From assembly GCA_025351795.1 (NCBI GenBank), contig JANXVG010000029.1, forward strand, positions 1 through 64,000: a DNA stretch of 64,000 nt, in the 5' to 3' direction. The DNA comes from Salinibacterium sp. (GTDB lineage Bacteria > Actinomycetota > Actinomycetes > Actinomycetales > Microbacteriaceae). Shown in pieces: positions 35,301 to 42,575 of the stretch. Below the pieces are notes generated by a model. It was given only the letters and a program-made list of their open reading frames with translations, searched no databases and was not told the origin of the DNA. The position numbers and the translations under genes are program-made. The stretch's first letter is position 1, and every line of letters starts with the position of its first letter.

Positions 35301-37778
35301 TTCGACCTTCGTCACCCGGTCGTAGGCGATGAGCGGATCATCAGTTGTGGTGATCGGCTTGATTCTGATGAGATCGAACGACTGGAAAATCGTCTGGGAG
35401 ACGGCAGCGGTGGCATCCACCGGGTCGGCAACGACGACGCTCGAGTAACCGTCGATCTCGGTGCCCCAGCTCAGCATCGCGTCGCGCTGCTGGCTGGACT
35501 GCGAGTTGACCGTTGCCGAGCCGTTCACGAGCACCCAGGTTTTGTCGAACATCAGGCCGCCGGAGCCAGCGGGAATGGTCTTGACGACGGCGACAGAGCT
35601 ACGGGCGGGCGAGTCGGCCTCGACGGTCTTTGGCTCACCGTTGAGAGTGACGATGCCGATGGCGTGAGCGGTCGCGGTGTTCGAGTAGGTGACGGGAGCG
35701 CCGTCCGTTGCCGTGGAGTCCATCGAGCCGCGCATCGTGGAGCGGGCCCGGAACGAGATGTAGGGGCGCACGGTCGTGCCGAGACTGTAGCCGTTCGCGT
35801 TCGCGAACAGAAAACGCAGACCGATGATGTCATCGAGTGGGGCCGGGAGCGCCGCGGAGTAGCTCTGCGCAGCACTCGTGGCGTCGACGACGGCGAGCTG
35901 GTGCCAGATCGTGTCGGTGGTCTGGTAGCTCACGGTGAGCGTCGATCCGAGCGGCACCTGGGTAGGTGCCACGGCGACGGCGTTGAATGCGCGCCAGTAG
36001 TCGGTGGTCGAGGTCGTCATTGAGTCCTCGACCACGATGCTCGTCGGCGACACGTAGCCCGAGTCGCTCGATGTGGTCGCGGTGAGGCGCACGAGGGAGC
36101 GACCTCCCGCGGGAATCGGGGAGGCCGGTGTTACCGTCTTGTTGAGGTCCACCGAGACGGCGGGAGACATCACGATTAGTGAGGCGGTCGGGTACTGCGA
36201 TATAGCGGGCCCGGCGTCGTTATAACCGTCGACCTGCGCCTTGTTGGTGAAGGTCTTCGTTCCCGTCGCGGCGTCGACGGTTGCGGCGTCCACCGCAACA
36301 CGGAACGGTACAGATGCCGTTGCCCCCGTCGCGATCGAGCCGGAGTAGACGATCGAGAAGCCCGTTATGCGCTGCCCGGTGGCAAGCGCGGGGAGCGCGG
36401 GGAAGCCGCTTGCGCTTGTGAAGTCGGGCGAGGTTGGGGCTGTGCCGGTGGTGACGTACCAGGTGATCGCGGCCGAGGTCGCGCCAGCTGGCCAGCTTGA
36501 GCCGCTCACACGGAAGCCGTCGAAGACGATGTTCGCGTCAAGCAGGGTGTTAGTGGCGGGCTCGGTGATCGTCAGGGTGGACAGCACGCCATTGGACGCG
36601 TTCTGGCCAGTGATCGCCACGATCGAGCCGGTGCCGGCAGGGATGCGCGCGCCCGTGAACGTGGTGCCACCGATGACCTTCGAGTCGAGGCCATGGACGA
36701 TATAGGAAGCAGTAGTCGCCTTGGACACGGATGTCTGGCCGGGAACCACGACGGTGCCGGTGATGGCGGCCGTGAAGGTCGTGCCCGTGACGAGTGTGAC
36801 GCCGCTCGTGCGCTGCGCCGCTCGCTGTGCGAGAGTGAGGGCGACCGAACCGACGCTTCCGTTGGCGGCGATCGTTACGCCCGTGGATGACGTGAAGATG
36901 ACCCTGAGGCCGGTGACCGAGCCGGGGGTGACCGTCGCATCGAGCGCAGGAGAGACAGCAGCTGCGCCGTTCACCCAGGCGCCATTCACCCAGGCATCCA
37001 CCTGGATGCGGTCCGCGCCAGTCGGGTAGACGACAGTACCGAAGCCCGTGAGGTTCACTCCCTCGAAGAAGTTACCCGCCGCCGTGGGGTCTGTCGGGGC
37101 GAGAAGCGTGAGGCTCTGCGCGGCAGCGTTCGAGGTGTTCGCGGTCGTGAGCGTCATCGCGGACGCCTCACCCACCTTGTACTGCGTAGGCGAAGGAGTC
37201 CAGGTTGCGCCGAGGGTCGTGTCGACGACGTAGGGGATCGTGACCGTGACATCCCGCGTCGCCTGCGCGGTGGGTGCGTTCGGGGATGACGCGACAGCCG
37301 TGTTGGTGACGGGAACGCCGTTGGATGCCCAGTCCGGGCCGAGGGTTCCCGGCACGGCCATCGTGACCTGCACGGAGTAGCCGGAGCCGCTCTGTAGTCC
37401 TACGCCGCCGCCATCGAGCGGCTTGAGAAAGCTGACGGTTAGGGTGCGGTTGTTGGTTCCGCCCCAGCTGAAGCTCGAGGGCCCGCCAGTGACGGCAACC
37501 GTGTTGCTGAGCGTGAGTGCATCGAACTGTGGCGGGATGACGTCGACGAGCGTCGCATCCGGGCAGTCGTCGGGAGAGCAGTTGACGGTCACCGTGTAGG
37601 TGAACGAGTCCCCGGGAACGACGTTGGGTTTGGTGACCGCTTGGGTGATGGAGAAGACGGATGTCGGGGCGGCATTGGCGGGCACGGCGACGAGCAACGA
37701 CCCCACGAGGCCGAGGAGTACTGCCCCCAGGGCGGCGAGAGAGAAGGCGCGGCGTGACCGGCGTGCGGATCCGAGCAT
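29340..37778 (-). CDS. Giant sortase-anchored surface adhesin (DUF11 / DUF5979 repeats)
   Basis: A 2812-residue secreted protein. The signal peptide (residues 1-36) ends VPANA-APTS. The body is a long chain of Thr/Ser/Val-rich immunoglobulin-like domains of the DUF11/isopeptide kind (for example GDSFTYTVTVNCSPDDC at about 55). From about residue 1800 there are five consecutive DUF5979-type repeats, each beginning with a (V/I)xK(T/A) strand (LSVTKAITGS, LLVTKAVTHT, LTVTKTVDGA, LEVDKTVLGA, LTIIKTRTGA) and ending ...TNSYGT, TNSFAGG or TNTF.I/TG. Two further DUF11 domains follow. The C-terminus is a sorting signal: LAMTG, a hydrophobic helix and RRRLGKHHS. LAxTG is the class E sortase motif; no sortase gene lies in the window. 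The likely role is a rigid stalk for attachment or cell-cell contact. The gene fills 8.4 kb with no neighbours in its operon and carries the pilin-type upstream element. Confidence 0.93.
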   Translation of the reverse strand: MLGSARRSRRAFSLAALGAVLLGLVGSLLVAVPANAAPTSVFSITQAVTKPNVVPGDSFTYTVTVNCSPDDCPDATLVDVIPPQFDALTLSNTVAVTGGPSSFSWGGTNNRTLTVSFLKPLDGGGVGLQSGSGYSVQVTMAVPGTLGPDWASNGVPVTNTAVASSPNAPTAQATRDVTVTIPYVVDTTLGATWTPSPTQYKVGEASAMTLTTANTSNAAAQSLTLLAPTDPTAAGNFFEGVNLTGFGTVVYPTGADRIQVDAWVNGAWVNGAAAVSPALDATVTPGSVTGLRVIFTSSTGVTIAANGSVGSVALTLAQRAAQRTSGVTLVTGTTFTAAITGTVVVPGQTSVSKATTASYIVHGLDSKVIGGTTFTGARIPAGTGSIVAITGQNASNGVLSTLTITEPATNTLLDANIVFDGFRVSGSSWPAGATSAAITWYVTTGTAPTSPDFTSASGFPALPALATGQRITGFSIVYSGSIATGATASVPFRVAVDAATVDAATGTKTFTNKAQVDGYNDAGPAISQYPTASLIVMSPAVSVDLNKTVTPASPIPAGGRSLVRLTATTSSDSGYVSPTSIVVEDSMTTSTTDYWRAFNAVAVAPTQVPLGSTLTVSYQTTDTIWHQLAVVDATSAAQSYSAALPAPLDDIIGLRFLFANANGYSLGTTVRPYISFRARSTMRGSMDSTATDGAPVTYSNTATAHAIGIVTLNGEPKTVEADSPARSSVAVVKTIPAGSGGLMFDKTWVLVNGSATVNSQSSQQRDAMLSWGTEIDGYSSVVVADPVDATAAVSQTIFQSFDLIRIKPITTTDDPLIAYDRVTKVELFDGTSWVDVNACATAANCLGRFTGYTLTGPQAGSTVGVRVTFAEWATPRSTDPLAPPVGSGVASGPSSRPVSLVFQLRNKLRDVAGHSTPWITESTVLNAAAGIASNSARLTATGTPGTFTLDGSDTITIIDNSPNVGFAKIAGTGTTPILAVPNPLDVAATGYPTTSFTTTATNTSLARAWFLRVSDVMPCTTTTITTCVHNTVGTAGGYDVAPYATAAYDSTTNPFERLLITKVTLTPSTNSGIDLSKSVVTLWKYNNGVPTTTTLAANSASLAVAATFTDVVGVSVLYTGTDTSNGGTIVSGASVAMKFDVRLRQYLRSDATTLVTPTTITNSAFTQIWDNVLADANRYDSKSADVSVVAGSIRVSVTKALSATTLLEKDRANDIIATLTGGYNNSTVSPREVVIQDNGSVFWNTFGLRSLGAVTTIPTGANRLRIDYQLNGGATWVTGTTVVASNGMVPTLPGVTLGGVTGLRYVFSKADGTIFSTTAPAQTWSSLIKYTVRLRDSLLSTSAAIAFPSSVAAPVSATSTNDSFAVATATGSTSIALDPGTFTLDVEKRPTDKVTTSGAVDNFSLIFGNTGTGFLNNPVVIDSLPVDATQRFGGPLLFDPTAEITYTTSTGGLLPVTGVTVAYDSATRKITFNWPAGSRMAPGEKYTILLPLQVAPGLISTYGAITNSFGVSSDRTLSSCTNTSGNGKGSTLTNTNTRCNTVNDVTTISASAISTFKGVKGNVDASNVSTSGAANVTNPANTCVADSQGFYRSPCAANTVIGATDLWKLQVTNGGNIASDTAMIVDVLPKFGDTYLTTGSARLSAFAPIFTGGLALAVDDLSTGTSYTYQVSTVANPCPNFTSDPTCDITASWQAFTGDYASVKAIRVVFDFTATASHNLAPGAAVSVTYTTVNTPTTAAGDGRAPVSVPVTNARAWNSFGAYATFGTGNASRSVEPVKAGVQLATGPLSVTKAITGSTAAYAPTSYQVTVSCTVSGATVSLPAGGVLTLAATNAIAYTGRIDGIPVGAVCRVVENTTGASSVAYSPAASSGSPAAEVTITLPAASSAAVPAAQQATVTNSYGTTELLVTKAVTHTTTVGAFGPFDFTLACTVNNGTTTLAVPLAAADAAFTLADGEQKLVQSLPVTAVCGLRETNSDNATKISVKVGSATATTVTQNQAVSIPLGTSAQYTAAVTNSFAGGQLTVTKTVDGAGGTAYGTGPFTIHVACTYNTQMLFDDSFTISNGESHLLAPVFPVGTSCAIDETNAGGASTHSASSSVTIPGPVGVQVAGLINAGITNTFTIGSLEVDKTVLGAGKAAFGAGPFTAQVICTWQKSPTGLPLTIPLSNSGYVTLDAGHAYTATVTGLIAGASCSVVETAQGGANNSTVGAMSPAVIPANGTSVVSVTNTFTTGSLTIIKTRTGAGASQFGAGPFTVAVSCAYQSNGSAVAVDLGSGATQVLGPNADPTKDYRATIDGILTGATCTVTETDAGLAVSSASSPADGTVTIVESGTATPASVTVTNTFLIGQLHIEKTPSVAVVQGDTTFDYSFTVSNVGPVDAAGVKVIDAIPATLKITAVTADSTVWTSCAVTGKDSNGYGGTLECHYAPVLAAGNAAVPFSVTAHVNPLVAQDTIVNVAVTSSTTRVVAGDEAEARVDVKWLDGTAVATCVKDAPYLDYSINAHNVAVVGKTVTITWADVNGNVIHTDTLPITASGVVSGSILWPGAEVNADGVGIGWPGWRPVLPGETPQWQNLKLDPSAYGYGLRADAVVTISINATTSFTVHYPPSNPTCGETPAGRKSSLWLTKTASQAIVGADQAFTYRMSMGNHGLGAVEQVVLVDVVPSTLKVSGVNPADPATGQPGWVSCTVTNRNAAGYGGTVTCDLDRPLGALQDAPDVLLSVMVDPSVPPRVLVNTATLTAIESSTSRLPGVPPTTLTMNDSATVVTLGTLAMTGFASGAAIWIGFTLLLLGGMFTVASLGRRRLGKHHS

Positions 37779-37887
37779 GACGAGAATTCCCCCACTTTCG
37801 CGCCACGACGAAGCGCACGCGCGTGGTAACGCGCGTAAAAAGTCTCGGGTGACACGTCACACGTTAGTAGATCGAACTATTCGGGGC

Positions 37888-37923
37888 ACATTCCCCAGAA
37901 TGGGGCGCCCCGAAATAGGGGGC
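37888..37923 (-). promoter_or_regulatory. Pilin-like regulatory element upstream of the adhesin
   Basis: ACATTCCCC-N5-GGGGC (37888-37906) followed directly by CGCCCCGAAATAGGGGGC (37906-37923), in the same order and orientation as the two blocks upstream of both pilin genes, here fused through a shared GGGGCGCCCC. It begins 110 bases upstream of the adhesin start codon. The wider region is also a dyad: CTATTCGGGGC is mirrored by GCCCCGAAATAG. Confidence 0.5.
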
Positions 37924-37964
37924 ACCCGGTATATCGCTTCGAGAACTGCTAAGCTAAGCTCACC

Positions 37965-37985
37965 GGGAAACCATGACGGTTTCCC
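37965..37985 (+). promoter_or_regulatory. Inverted repeat in the leader of the DEAD-box helicase gene
   Basis: GGGAAACC (37965-37972) and GGTTTCCC (37978-37985) form a perfect eight-base stem with a five-base loop, about 180 bases before the helicase start. There is no T-run, so it is more likely an operator or a 5'-leader RNA structure than a terminator. The 386-base gap 37779-38164 otherwise holds only the divergent promoters of adhesin and helicase; I see no gene in it. Confidence 0.45.
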
Positions 37986-38164
37986 TGCGTCGTAGAACGC
38001 TTCCCTCTGCGTCATGTGCACGGCCCCGCCTCATCAGAAGGCCTGGGTGCCGGTCACATCACGTAGATAAATTCTCCGGCGAACGGATGTGGCTCAAGCC
38101 ATCTTCGCCATTCCGCTGGTTGGTCGTGCGTATTGACGCCGCCAGCATGCTCAAGAAAATACTC

Positions 38165-39733
38165 ATGACTGAACTCTCATTCGGCACGCTCGGCGTGCCC
38201 GCTCCTCTTGTTGACGCGCTCAGCGCCACCGGCATCACCGAACCGTTCCCGATCCAGGTCGACACGCTTCCAGACACCCTCGCTGGCCGCGACGTTCTTG
38301 GCCGCGGAAAGACCGGATCCGGCAAGACGCTCGCGTTCGCCATCCCCATGGTGGCGCGTCTGGGCGGAAAGCTCGCGGGTGGCCACCGCCGCCCGGGCCG
38401 CCCGCTCGCCCTCGTACTCGCGCCGACACGCGAACTCGCCACCCAGATCAGCGCTGTGATCGAGCCGCTCGCAGCGGTATACGGACTCACCAGCACGACG
38501 ATTTTCGGCGGCGTGTCGCAGCAGCGTCAAGTTGCTGCACTCAAGGCCGGCGTCGACATCGTCGTGGCCTGCCCCGGCCGCCTAGAAGATCTCATGAAGC
38601 AAGGCTTCGTCTCATTGGATGCGGTCGAAATTACGGTGCTCGATGAGGCCGATCACATGGCCGATCTCGGTTTTCTCCCCGTCGTCACCCGCATCATGGA
38701 CAAGACGGCGCAGTCCGGTCAGCGCCTCCTGTTTAGCGCGACGCTCGACAACGGGGTAGACAAGCTCGTGCGCAAGTACCTGCACAACGAGGTGTTGCAC
38801 TCGGTTGACGAAGCCACCAGCCATGTCTCGGCAATGACTCACCACGTGTTCGAGGTTGACGGCACGGAGGCCAAGCGCCTCCTCGTCGAGACGCTGGCCT
38901 CGGGCACCGGCCGCCGCATCCTCTTCATGCGCACCAAACATCACGCCAAGAAGCTCGCGAAGCAACTGACGGATGCCGGCATTCCGAGCGTCGATCTACA
39001 CGGCAACCTCTCGCAAGTTGCTCGCGACCGCAACCTGGCAGCATTCAGCGCTGGCGACGTTCGTGTGCTCGTTGCAACGGATGTCGCAGCTCGCGGCGTT
39101 CACGTCGACGACATCGAACTCGTGATCCACGTCGACCCGCCATCGGAGCACAAGGCTTACCTGCACCGTTCTGGACGCACCGCTCGCGCTGGCAAGGAGG
39201 GTGAGGTCGTCACGATCGTGCTGCCCGAGCAACGCACAGACACCGCAGCCTTGCTTCGTAAGGCCGCGATCACGGTCACCCCGCAGCGTGTCACGGCAGA
39301 CTCGGAAGCTGTCACCGCCCTTGTCGGCGAGGTCGCAGCCTACGTCAAGCCCGCCCCGCGCCAGGCACCGCAGCAGCAGGGCGTCGGTCGCTCGCAGGGC
39401 GGCACTCGGTCGCAGGGCGGCACTCGGTCGCAGGGCGCGAACGCGCAGCGAAAGCGTGCGCTCGAGCATGAAGGAACGCGCGAGCGTTCCCGCACCGCGA
39501 ACGCCGACGGCGCTGCTCCCCGTCGGGACCGCGCTGGTCGCCCGGCAGCGGCATCCGCCAGCAAGTCCGCCGGTGCCCGTACCGAGCAGCGCGCGCCCCA
39601 ACAGGCGCGCACGACGGATGCCCCCTCCCGCCCGCGCGGCGGAAATGGTCGCGCCCAGGCGTCCGGTGGCCCCATCCGCGTCGGTCAGATCGTGCGCTCG
39701 AACTCCGCTGGCGGACAGCGCCACGGGCGTTAG
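38165..39733 (+). CDS. DEAD-box ATP-dependent RNA helicase
   Basis: A 522-residue DEAD-box RNA helicase that unwinds short RNA duplexes in ribosome assembly, RNA decay or cold adaptation. Motifs in order are the Q motif (GITEPFPIQ), I (GKTGSGKT), II (DEAD), III (SAT), IV-V (VLVATDVAARGVHV) and VI (HRSGRTARAG), spanning about residues 1-370. The C-terminal 150 residues are a disordered, Arg/Gly/Gln/Ala-rich RNA-binding tail with tandem repeats (SQGGTRSQGGTRSQG). The ATG at 38165 gives the family start MTELSFGTLGVPAPLVDAL; an ATG at 38147 is an alternative. The long upstream leader with a stem-loop resembles those of cold-shock helicases, which is inference. Confidence 0.93.
   Translation: MTELSFGTLGVPAPLVDALSATGITEPFPIQVDTLPDTLAGRDVLGRGKTGSGKTLAFAIPMVARLGGKLAGGHRRPGRPLALVLAPTRELATQISAVIEPLAAVYGLTSTTIFGGVSQQRQVAALKAGVDIVVACPGRLEDLMKQGFVSLDAVEITVLDEADHMADLGFLPVVTRIMDKTAQSGQRLLFSATLDNGVDKLVRKYLHNEVLHSVDEATSHVSAMTHHVFEVDGTEAKRLLVETLASGTGRRILFMRTKHHAKKLAKQLTDAGIPSVDLHGNLSQVARDRNLAAFSAGDVRVLVATDVAARGVHVDDIELVIHVDPPSEHKAYLHRSGRTARAGKEGEVVTIVLPEQRTDTAALLRKAAITVTPQRVTADSEAVTALVGEVAAYVKPAPRQAPQQQGVGRSQGGTRSQGGTRSQGANAQRKRALEHEGTRERSRTANADGAAPRRDRAGRPAAASASKSAGARTEQRAPQQARTTDAPSRPRGGNGRAQASGGPIRVGQIVRSNSAGGQRHGR
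39392..39436. repeat. 18-base tandem repeat in the helicase tail
   Basis: About two and a half copies of TCGCAGGGCGGCACTCGG, encoding (S-Q-G-G-T-R)n in the disordered C-terminal tail. The unit is a multiple of three, so copy number can vary without breaking the frame. Confidence 0.85.
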
Positions 39734-39844
39734 TTCAGTCCGTCAAAATCCGACCTGTGCCGGCGGGAGGTGCGGCTCGCTGCGATTCGGTGCGCCCTAC
39801 GGTTCTCCGCGCGACGGTTCTCCGCGGCAACCTCGGGTTCGCCG

Positions 39845-39903
39845 CCGAGAGTGCACCTTTGCACAGTTGATCCATCATCAGCCGTGTGTTTCTGCACTCT
39901 CGG
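39845..39903. repeat. Spaced 11-base inverted repeat between convergent genes
   Basis: CCGAGAGTGCA (39845-39855) and TGCACTCTCGG (39893-39903) are perfect inverted repeats 37 bases apart, in the 240-base gap between the helicase and the NUDIX-like gene. It could be a long-loop terminator for both genes or a remnant of an intergenic repeat family. No open reading frame in this gap looks real. Confidence 0.6.
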
Positions 39904-39973
39904 GCCGAAGTCGCCGGTCGTGCCGCGCAGCCGCGCGTGCCGATCCTGCCGCTCGTGCCGAGACTCGCCGCGC

Positions 39974-40513
39974 TCAGCCCAGCACGCCCACCGACGCGAG
40001 CGCCGCGCGAAGTAGCGCGCCGCGGCCGCCCTCCATGTCTGCGGAGACCGCGTCGGATGCGGCCTCGCGCGGCGACATCCACGTCAGTTCGAGCGCGTCC
40101 TGCCGCGGCTCGCAGGTGCCGGTCACCGGCACGACGTAGGCGAGGGATACCGCGTGCTGGCGGGCATCCATGAATTGGCTCGATCCTGGCCACGGAAAGT
40201 ATTCGGCCACGGAGAAAGGCACGGGCGAAGCCGGTAGCAGCGGGAAAGCCATGGGCCCGAGGTCCTTCTCGAGGTGGCGGAAGAGCGCCTCTCGCAGAGT
40301 CTCGCCGTAGAGCACGCGGCCGGAGACGAGCGTGCGCGTGATCGAGCCCTCGTGAGCGCGCAGGAGGAGGCCCACCTCAGTGACGCGGCCGAGGCCGTCG
40401 ACGCGCACTGGAACGCCCTCGACGTACAGGAGCGGGAGGCGGCGGCGGGTCTCCGCGAGTTCCTCCTCGGAGAGCCAGCCGGGATTGCGGTCGGGGGTTC
40501 CTATCGAACTCAT
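39974..40513 (-). CDS. NUDIX-like DUF4916 family protein
   Basis: A 179-residue protein starting MSSIGTPDRNPGWLSEEELA. Conserved family segments are LPLLYVEGVPVRVDGLGRVTEVGLLLR, GRVLYGETLREALFRHLEKDLGPMAFP, FSVAEYFPWPGSSQFMDARQ, HAVSLAYVVPVTGTCEPRQD and LELTWMSPREA. The overall shape is a NUDIX hydrolase in which the canonical GX5EX7REUXEEXGU box is altered (YGETLREALFRHLEKDLG), so pyrophosphohydrolase activity is uncertain. The ATG at 40513 is preferred over the track start at 40528 because it matches the family N-terminus. Confidence 0.85.
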   Translation of the reverse strand: MSSIGTPDRNPGWLSEEELAETRRRLPLLYVEGVPVRVDGLGRVTEVGLLLRAHEGSITRTLVSGRVLYGETLREALFRHLEKDLGPMAFPLLPASPVPFSVAEYFPWPGSSQFMDARQHAVSLAYVVPVTGTCEPRQDALELTWMSPREAASDAVSADMEGGRGALLRAALASVGVLG

Positions 40514-40896
40514 GGTCCATTCTTGCAAACCTTGGCGAGTTCAGACAGCAACCGCACCACTCGGCAGCCGGTAAAGCCCCGGTGCTGCACATACGCACGG
40601 TTCGCACAGGTACACCCAGATAAGGTGGCCCGCGGCGATGGTTGGGTTGCATCCTGCGTACGGCTGGCGTCGTCAATCAACTCACCGAGAGGCTCCGTGC
40701 GGTTATGCCAGCAAGCATCCCTGCCCACCCTGAGCGTGAGCGCAGTTTTCTCGGGAAACACTCACAATTTATGCCCACGCATCGTGCATTCTGGTCGTAG
40801 CGAGAGCGATGATCGAACGGTGGTCGACTTCTCTCGACGACGTTCCCCTAGATTCGACAGTGCGCAAGACAATCACACCGATGCGAAAGCAGAACC
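40514..40896. other. Intergenic region, divergent promoters
   Basis: 383 bases between the divergent NUDIX-like and uppP genes. I see no tRNA-like T-loop or convincing small gene; the track ORF 40510..40761 has no recognisable features. TAGATT near 40850 is a possible -10 for uppP, but no good -35 sits at normal spacing. Confidence 0.5.
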
Positions 40897-41832
40897 ATGA
40901 GCCAAATCAGCTATTTTGAAGCCATCGTGATGGGCGCAATTCAAGGCATCTCCGAACTGTTTCCGGTGTCGAGTCTGGCTCACTCCATCCTGATACCTGC
41001 CGTGCTCGGCGGGTCATGGGCGGCAGACCTGAACGTCTCAGCGCCAGAATCGCCCTACCTCGCGTTCATTGTGGGATTGCACGTAGCCACGGCAGCGGCT
41101 TTGCTGCTGTTCTTCCGCAAAGACTGGGCGCTCATCGTCGTCGGATTCGTCACCTCGATTCGCTATCGGCGGCTGAGCACCGGCCCCGAGCGTCTGGCTT
41201 GGCTGCTGATCGTCGCCACGATCCCGGTAGGAATTGCCGGTCTGTTGTTGGAACACACTTTTCGCACGGTGTTGGGCCAGCCCTACATCACGGCCATTTT
41301 CCTCACTATCAACGGAGTAGTACTCCTCGTAGGCGAGCGATTCAGACGTCGGTCGCACGCTGCGGCTGAACGTGCCGCAGCCGAACGTGCCGCCGCCGAA
41401 CACGACGACACCAGTCAGGATTTTGCTGACGGTGATCCGGATGCCGCAATCGCGCAACTTTCCTTTGCCAAGGGGACCGGCGTTGGTGCTACCCAGATAC
41501 TCGCACTTCTCCCGGGGATAAGTAGATCCGGCATCGCGATGCTCGGCGGCATGGCAGCAGGGCTCACCCATCGTGAAGCGGCCAGGTTCTCCTTCCTGCT
41601 GGCGACTCCGGTCATACTGGCAGCGGGTCTCCTCAAACTCCCCGACCTGCTTGGGCCGCTCGGCAACGGCATCCGGGGGCAGGTTCTCGCCGGCAGTGCC
41701 GCCTCATTCATCTGCGCATTGCTGGCGGTCGGGTTTCTTGACCGGTACTTCCGAACCCGCACGCTCACGCCGTTCGCGGTCTACTGCATCCTCGCCGGAG
41801 TATCGGCATTCACGGTACTTACACTGCGCTAA
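40897..41832 (+). CDS. uppP: Undecaprenyl-diphosphatase
   Basis: UppP (BacA) dephosphorylates undecaprenyl diphosphate at the membrane so the lipid carrier for peptidoglycan and other wall polymers can be reused; extra copies give bacitracin resistance. The 311-residue product has motif 1 near the start (GISELFPVSSLAHSIL) and motif 2 LLPGISRSGIAML (about 205), with seven or eight hydrophobic helices. It belongs to the ELFPVSSLxHS subgroup. A cytoplasmic loop at about 150-180 holds an Ala/Glu/Arg repeat (AAERAAAERAAAEH) and an acidic stretch not found in the typical enzyme. It is probably transcribed alone or with the following esterase. Confidence 0.93.
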   Translation: MSQISYFEAIVMGAIQGISELFPVSSLAHSILIPAVLGGSWAADLNVSAPESPYLAFIVGLHVATAAALLLFFRKDWALIVVGFVTSIRYRRLSTGPERLAWLLIVATIPVGIAGLLLEHTFRTVLGQPYITAIFLTINGVVLLVGERFRRRSHAAAERAAAERAAAEHDDTSQDFADGDPDAAIAQLSFAKGTGVGATQILALLPGISRSGIAMLGGMAAGLTHREAARFSFLLATPVILAAGLLKLPDLLGPLGNGIRGQVLAGSAASFICALLAVGFLDRYFRTRTLTPFAVYCILAGVSAFTVLTLR

Positions 41833-41945
41833 GTGCAGGAAGTCACCAGCGGCATCACGCGAACCGGGAGCCGCGCTGGCACGGTGCAGCACCAGTTGAA
41901 TGAAAGTATCGACGAAGCAGCACGCTCCGAGAGAGAGGACCACCC

Positions 41946-42575
41946 GTGAAAATCGATCCGAACGCCGTTCGGTGGTCGGCACCCGAGGGCGAGCGCGCAG
42001 CGCGTCCCCTCCTGGTATTGCTGCATGGGTATGGTTCGAATGAGGGCGATCTGTTTACACTGGCACCGCAACTGCCGGCGGACCCGGTGGTGGCATCCGT
42101 TCGCGCGCCCATTGCGACCAACGGCGGATACAGCTGGTGGGACATGACCGGCGGGCGCCCGGGCGCCCCCTCCTCCAACAACGTAAATGCCGCTGCACTC
42201 GCCGTGATCGACTGGTTGGACAGCCTCGAATACGCCAGCGTGAGCCTCTTCGGATTCTCGCAAGGAGCCGCGCTAGCGCTGCAACTCAACCGCCACGCGC
42301 CCGGGCGGTTCGCCGCTACCGTCTCGCTCGCCGGCTTCGTGCCGCCGGGCGGGCACGCTGGCGACGCTCAACTCGAGTCGGTGCGACCGCCAATCTTCTG
42401 GGGTCGCGGAACGCTCGATCGGGTGATTCCCGCCGAAGCTGTTGAGAGAACGAGTGTCTGGCTCCCCCAGCACTCGACTCCCACAATTCGCGTCTATGAA
42501 AATCTCGCGCACTCCATTTCTGCCGTCGAGCTCACGGAACTGAACGAGTTTCTGCGCGACAACTGCGAAGCATGA
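41946..42575 (+). CDS. Phospholipase/carboxylesterase-type alpha/beta hydrolase
   Basis: A 209-residue serine hydrolase of the carboxylesterase (EstB/acyl-protein thioesterase-like) family. The oxyanion region is LLVLLHGYGSNEGDL, the nucleophile elbow FGFSQGAALAL (Ser about 112), the acid DRVIPAEAVER and the His LAHSIS near the end, so the triad is complete. The substrate is unknown; members cut short acyl esters. The start is GTG with a strong GAGAGAGGA site. It is coupled to the cupin gene by an ATGA overlap. Confidence 0.88.
   Translation: MKIDPNAVRWSAPEGERAARPLLVLLHGYGSNEGDLFTLAPQLPADPVVASVRAPIATNGGYSWWDMTGGRPGAPSSNNVNAAALAVIDWLDSLEYASVSLFGFSQGAALALQLNRHAPGRFAATVSLAGFVPPGGHAGDAQLESVRPPIFWGRGTLDRVIPAEAVERTSVWLPQHSTPTIRVYENLAHSISAVELTELNEFLRDNCEA

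Noticed and set aside
40510-40761. 83-codon minus-strand ORF upstream of the NUDIX-like gene
   Set aside because: No ribosome site and no recognisable sequence; lies in the divergent promoter region.
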